Program-made: the position numbers and the translations under genes
Notes under the pieces: model-generated
Seen by the model: only the letters and a program-made list of their open reading frames with translations
What the model was told of the DNA's origin: nothing
Database searches by the model: none
In this document: positions 6,596-8,521 of the stretch, piece by piece
How positions within the stretch are numbered: the first letter of the stretch is position 1
Layout of the letters: each line of letters begins with the position of its first letter
Assembly: GCA_029865445.1 (NCBI GenBank)
Contig: JAOUGY010000157.1
Coordinates: 1-8,521, forward strand
Direction of reading: 5' to 3'
DNA: 8,521 nt
Source: Acidimicrobiia bacterium
Lineage (GTDB): Bacteria > Actinomycetota > Acidimicrobiia > Spongiisociales > ZC4RG35

Positions 6596-7342
6596 TCACG
6601 ATCGCACACCGAGGGCGTCGCCCAGAGTGAACGCGCCTTCGTAGAGGGCTCGACCGACAATGGCCCCTTCGCATCCGAGGGAGGCGACCGCTCTGAGATC
6701 TCCCAGGTTGCCGACGCCGCCGGAGGCGATCACCGCGAACCGGCCGTCGATCACCACCCGGGCGGTGAGATCCAACTCGGGCCCCGCCATCGTGCCGTCA
6801 GACCCGATCCCGGTCACCAACAAGCGACCGCATCCGACCGAGGCGAGACCGTCCAGCACCTCGTCGAGGGCCTTGCCCTCGTCGAGCCAGCCGGCTCCTG
6901 TCGCTCTGCCATTCCTCACGTCCACTGCGGCCACCACCGCGCCTGGGCTGCCCACCGCAGCCAGGATCTCCGGATCCCAAACCGCGGCCGTGCCCAACAC
7001 GACGCGCGCCGCACCTGCGTCGAGTGCGGCCCGCGCCAGCTCGGCCGTGCGGATGCCGCCCCCGACCTGGAATGAGATCCCGGCTGCCGCCATCCTCTCC
7101 CACAGGCCCCGGTCGGGCTCCCCGGACCTGGCGCCGGCGAGGTCGACGACGTGCACGAGCGATGCACCGTGGTCGATCCAAGTTCGAGCTTGGCGGATCG
7201 GATCGTCCGCATACACCGTGACCCGGTCGTAATCGCCGTGCATGAGTCGCACCACCCGTCCGTCCAGCACGTCCACGGCCGGGATCACGTCGAACCGGCC
7301 TCCAGGGACCCTTGCCTCCTCCGCGTCATCGTGTGCTACCAT
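6596..7342 (-). CDS. hisA: ProFAR isomerase HisA (phosphoribosylformimino-AICAR ribotide isomerase)
   Basis: Cytosolic (beta-alpha)8-barrel enzyme of histidine biosynthesis, opening the aminoaldose of ProFAR to the ketose PRFAR. Landmarks: catalytic Asp24 in IPAVDV, VVRLMHGDY (30-38), VGGGIR (93-98), VAAVDV (137-142), second catalytic Asp182 in SDGT (181-184), and C-terminal phosphate-loop elements ASGGVG (206-211) and IVGRALY (228-234). In the bifunctional HisA/TrpF enzyme PriA of many actinobacteria the corresponding segments read ELSGGIR and RGRGW. Here they are VGGGIR and ATGAGW, so a single-function HisA is more likely. The ATG at 7342 gives a 16-18-residue N-terminal extension and has no ribosome site, but fits a leaderless mRNA. 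The GTG at 7288 (giving MIPAVDV) has GGAGG 10 bases upstream and matches the usual HisA N-terminus. The start is therefore open. Confidence 0.95.
   Translation of the reverse strand: MVAHDDAEEARVPGGRFDVIPAVDVLDGRVVRLMHGDYDRVTVYADDPIRQARTWIDHGASLVHVVDLAGARSGEPDRGLWERMAAAGISFQVGGGIRTAELARAALDAGAARVVLGTAAVWDPEILAAVGSPGAVVAAVDVRNGRATGAGWLDEGKALDEVLDGLASVGCGRLLVTGIGSDGTMAGPELDLTARVVIDGRFAVIASGGVGNLGDLRAVASLGCEGAIVGRALYEGAFTLGDALGVRS
7312..7342 (+). promoter_or_regulatory. weak candidate promoter for yerC-hisG
   Basis: TTGCCT (7312-7317) and TACCAT (7337-7342) resemble -35 and -10 boxes on the plus strand, but the spacer is 19 bp, longer than optimal. Transcription would start near 7349, leaving a short leader with AGGA (7362-7365) before the ATG at 7371. 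It lies inside the 5' end of hisA as annotated from 7342. No better candidate was seen. Confidence 0.2.
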
Positions 7343-7362
7343 GCTAAAACTCTAACACGCTA
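7336..7362 (+). promoter_or_regulatory. candidate operator: four CTA repeats phased at 8 bp
   Basis: CTA occurs at 7336, 7344, 7352 and 7360, exactly 8 bp apart, three of them preceded by G and the last extended to CTAG. The array covers the whole hisA-yerC spacer and both candidate -10 boxes. The CTAG cores of the E. coli trp operator are also 8 bp apart, and TrpR dimers can bind in tandem at that spacing. Next to a TrpR-fold regulator this suggests its own operator. The repeat is seen directly; the function is inference. Confidence 0.45.
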
Positions 7363-7377
7363 GGACGACCATGACAG
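7342..7377 (-). promoter_or_regulatory. possible leaderless hisA promoter
   Basis: On the minus strand, CTGTCA (7377-7372, four of six matches to TTGACA) is followed after 17 bp by TAGAGT (7354-7349, four of six matches to TATAAT, fitting TANNNT). The A of the hisA ATG at 7342 lies seven bases beyond, as expected for a leaderless transcript. The -35 would lie inside the first codons of the divergent regulator gene. Inferred from sequence alone. Confidence 0.35.
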
Positions 7378-7667
7378 ACAGTGATTGGCGAAGCCCGCAC
7401 ACCAGCGCACTCTTCCAGGCAATCATCGGCCTCGACACCATCGAAGAGGCCGCCGACTTCTTCCGGGATCTGTGCACGCTGCGTGAACTCGAAGACATGA
7501 GCCAGCGATGGGCGGTAGTGCGGCTCCTCGACAAGGGCCACTCGTACCGGGAGATCTCCGAATACACGGGTGCCTCCACCGCCACCATCACGCGCATCAA
7601 TCAGTGGTTCACGCACGGGACCGGCGGATATCGCGCTGCGCTGGAACGGGTCGTCGACGAGCCATGA
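7371..7667 (+). CDS. yerC: TrpR-fold transcriptional regulator, YerC/YecD family
   Basis: Small (98 aa) all-helical DNA-binding protein of the YerC/YecD branch of the TrpR superfamily. Landmarks are the N-terminal helix ALFQAIIGLDTIEEAADFF (13-31), the family core LCTLRELEDMSQRW (34-47) and the helix-turn-helix SYREISEYTGASTATITRINQW (about 58-79). The turn lies at YTGAS and the recognition helix at ATITRI. Length and motifs match complete family members. The ATG at 7371 has AGGA at 7362-7365. It is divergent from hisA by 28 bp and its stop overlaps the hisG start (ATGA), so it is cotranscribed with hisG. Members of this family have been proposed as histidine-biosynthesis repressors. By context that is the likely role, with histidine or a charged-state signal as effector, but the ligand is not readable from sequence. 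Confidence 0.93.
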   Translation: MTDSDWRSPHTSALFQAIIGLDTIEEAADFFRDLCTLRELEDMSQRWAVVRLLDKGHSYREISEYTGASTATITRINQWFTHGTGGYRAALERVVDEP

Positions 7668-8509
7668 CGTTCTCACTCGCTGTTCCCAACAAGGGCCGGC
7701 TGAAAGATCCCTCGGTTCAGCTTCTCGCCGACGCCGGACTGTCCTTCGAGCTCACCGACCGGGCGCTGTCGGTGCCCGTCCGCAACATCGACATGGAGCT
7801 TCTGTTCGTCCGAACCGAAGACATCCCCGAACTCGTGTCCGACGGCGTCGCCGACGTAGGGATCACCGGCACCGACCTGGTCGCCGAACACGGCAACGGC
7901 CTGGAGACGATCGTCGACCTCGGATACGGGCACTGCCGCCTCGTGGCGGCCGTGCCCGCCTCCTCCGAGATCGAGAAGACCGACGAATTCAGCGGCATGC
8001 GGGTCGCAACCGCGCACCCCAATGCCACCGCCCGGTACTTCGCAGACCGCGGCATCGACGTGGACGTGATCGCCCTGCGCGGGTCCGTGGAAGTGGCAAC
8101 CAAGATCGGCGTCGCCGACGCCATCGTCGACCTGGTCTCGACCGGCTCGACCCTTCGAGTGAACGGACTGCGAGCGGTGGGGACACTCATAGAGTCGCAG
8201 GCCATCCTCGTGGGCAGGGCGGGCGAAACCGACCGTGCACAGGTACGCCAGGTCGCCACCGCCTTTCGGGCGGTGACCGCCGGGCGCCTCAAGCGATACC
8301 TGCTGTTGAACGCACCAGCCACCGCCACCGACGTGATCGCAGAACTCATCCCCGGATTGGAGGCTCCCACCGTTGTCCCGCTCGCCGAGGACGATTGGGT
8401 CGCCATCCACTCGGTGGTCGACGCCGAACACATCTGGGAACTCCTTCCACGTCTCGAGGCGGCCGGCGGGAAAGGCATCCTGGTCCTCCCGATCGAGCAA
8501 CTCCTCTGA
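7664..8509 (+). CDS. hisG: ATP phosphoribosyltransferase HisG, long form
   Basis: First enzyme of histidine biosynthesis: condenses ATP and PRPP to phosphoribosyl-ATP in the cytosol. At 281 aa it is the long, self-sufficient form. The catalytic periplasmic-binding-protein-like region is about 1-208: VPNKGRLKD (7-15), VADVGITGTDLV (62-73) and the family signature from Glu143 to Leu164 with the PRPP-binding segment DLVSTGSTL (156-164). A C-terminal regulatory ACT-like domain follows at about 209-281 (KRYLLLNAP to GGKGILVLPIEQL). This domain binds histidine for feedback inhibition in the family, so HisZ is not needed. The ATG at 7664 is chosen because it overlaps the yerC stop and gives the standard HisG N-terminus. 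The frame extends upstream to 7508 only as a His/Arg-rich shadow of yerC. Confidence 0.96.
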   Translation: MTFSLAVPNKGRLKDPSVQLLADAGLSFELTDRALSVPVRNIDMELLFVRTEDIPELVSDGVADVGITGTDLVAEHGNGLETIVDLGYGHCRLVAAVPASSEIEKTDEFSGMRVATAHPNATARYFADRGIDVDVIALRGSVEVATKIGVADAIVDLVSTGSTLRVNGLRAVGTLIESQAILVGRAGETDRAQVRQVATAFRAVTAGRLKRYLLLNAPATATDVIAELIPGLEAPTVVPLAEDDWVAIHSVVDAEHIWELLPRLEAAGGKGILVLPIEQLL

Positions 8510-8521
8510 TGCCTCGACTAC
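8509..8521 (+). CDS. possible start of the next gene, cut by the window edge
   Basis: The hisG stop TGA (8507-8509) shares its last base with an ATG (8509-8511), giving a TGATG overlap and the codons Met-Pro-Arg-Leu before the window ends. Such overlaps are common in tight operons, and another histidine gene would fit the context. With only four codons the identity cannot be read. Confidence 0.3.

Noticed and set aside
7352..7363. Imperfect palindrome (CTAACA/CGCTAG) as a classic dimer operator
   Set aside because: Only four of six positions pair; the 8-bp direct CTA phasing explains the region better.
7508..7663. Upstream extension of HisG
   Set aside because: The extra 52 residues read through yerC out of frame; ATG 7664 gives the standard HisG N-terminus.

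Overview
The window is densely coding, high-GC DNA: eight clear genes, part of a possible ninth at the right edge, and no gap longer than about 100 bases. The gene families point to an actinobacterium (Actinomycetota), probably outside the well-studied Streptomyces/Mycobacterium lineages. Pointers are a CDC48-type AAA ATPase with a decayed first module, a FadE-like acyl-CoA dehydrogenase, a VOC protein of the 'DPEGNEFC' type, long-form HisG, and frequent GTG starts with 4-base gene overlaps. No tRNA, rRNA, CRISPR array, insertion sequence or other sign of recent mobility is visible. It reads as ordinary chromosome.

Layout. (1) The 3' part of a CDC48/VCP-like double-AAA ATPase (+, 2-1654) enters from the left edge and converges with an acyl-CoA dehydrogenase (-, 1665-2912). 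(2) Divergent from the dehydrogenase, across a 102-bp gap, is a small glyoxalase-like VOC protein (+, 3015-3443). (3) After two GC-rich hairpins comes a three-gene ABC-2 exporter cassette (+, 3511-6583): one ATPase followed by two different six-helix permeases, joined by ATGA and GTGA overlaps, so translation is probably coupled. (4) hisA (-, 6596-7342) converges on the exporter. (5) Divergent from hisA, across only 28 bp, is a TrpR-fold regulator of the YerC/YecD family (+, 7371-7667). Its stop overlaps the start of hisG (+, 7664-8509). A further ORF may begin on the last base of the hisG stop.

The most interesting part is the histidine block. A TrpR-like regulator sits between hisA and hisG. 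The short hisA-yerC spacer carries four CTA trinucleotides exactly 8 bp apart (7336, 7344, 7352, 7360), overlapping plausible promoters in both directions. The CTAG cores of the E. coli trp operator repeat at the same 8-bp interval, so these CTA repeats are a good candidate operator for an autoregulated histidine-biosynthesis repressor. The remaining genes are recognisable families whose substrates cannot be read from sequence alone. I do not see a wholly new defence or mobile system here.
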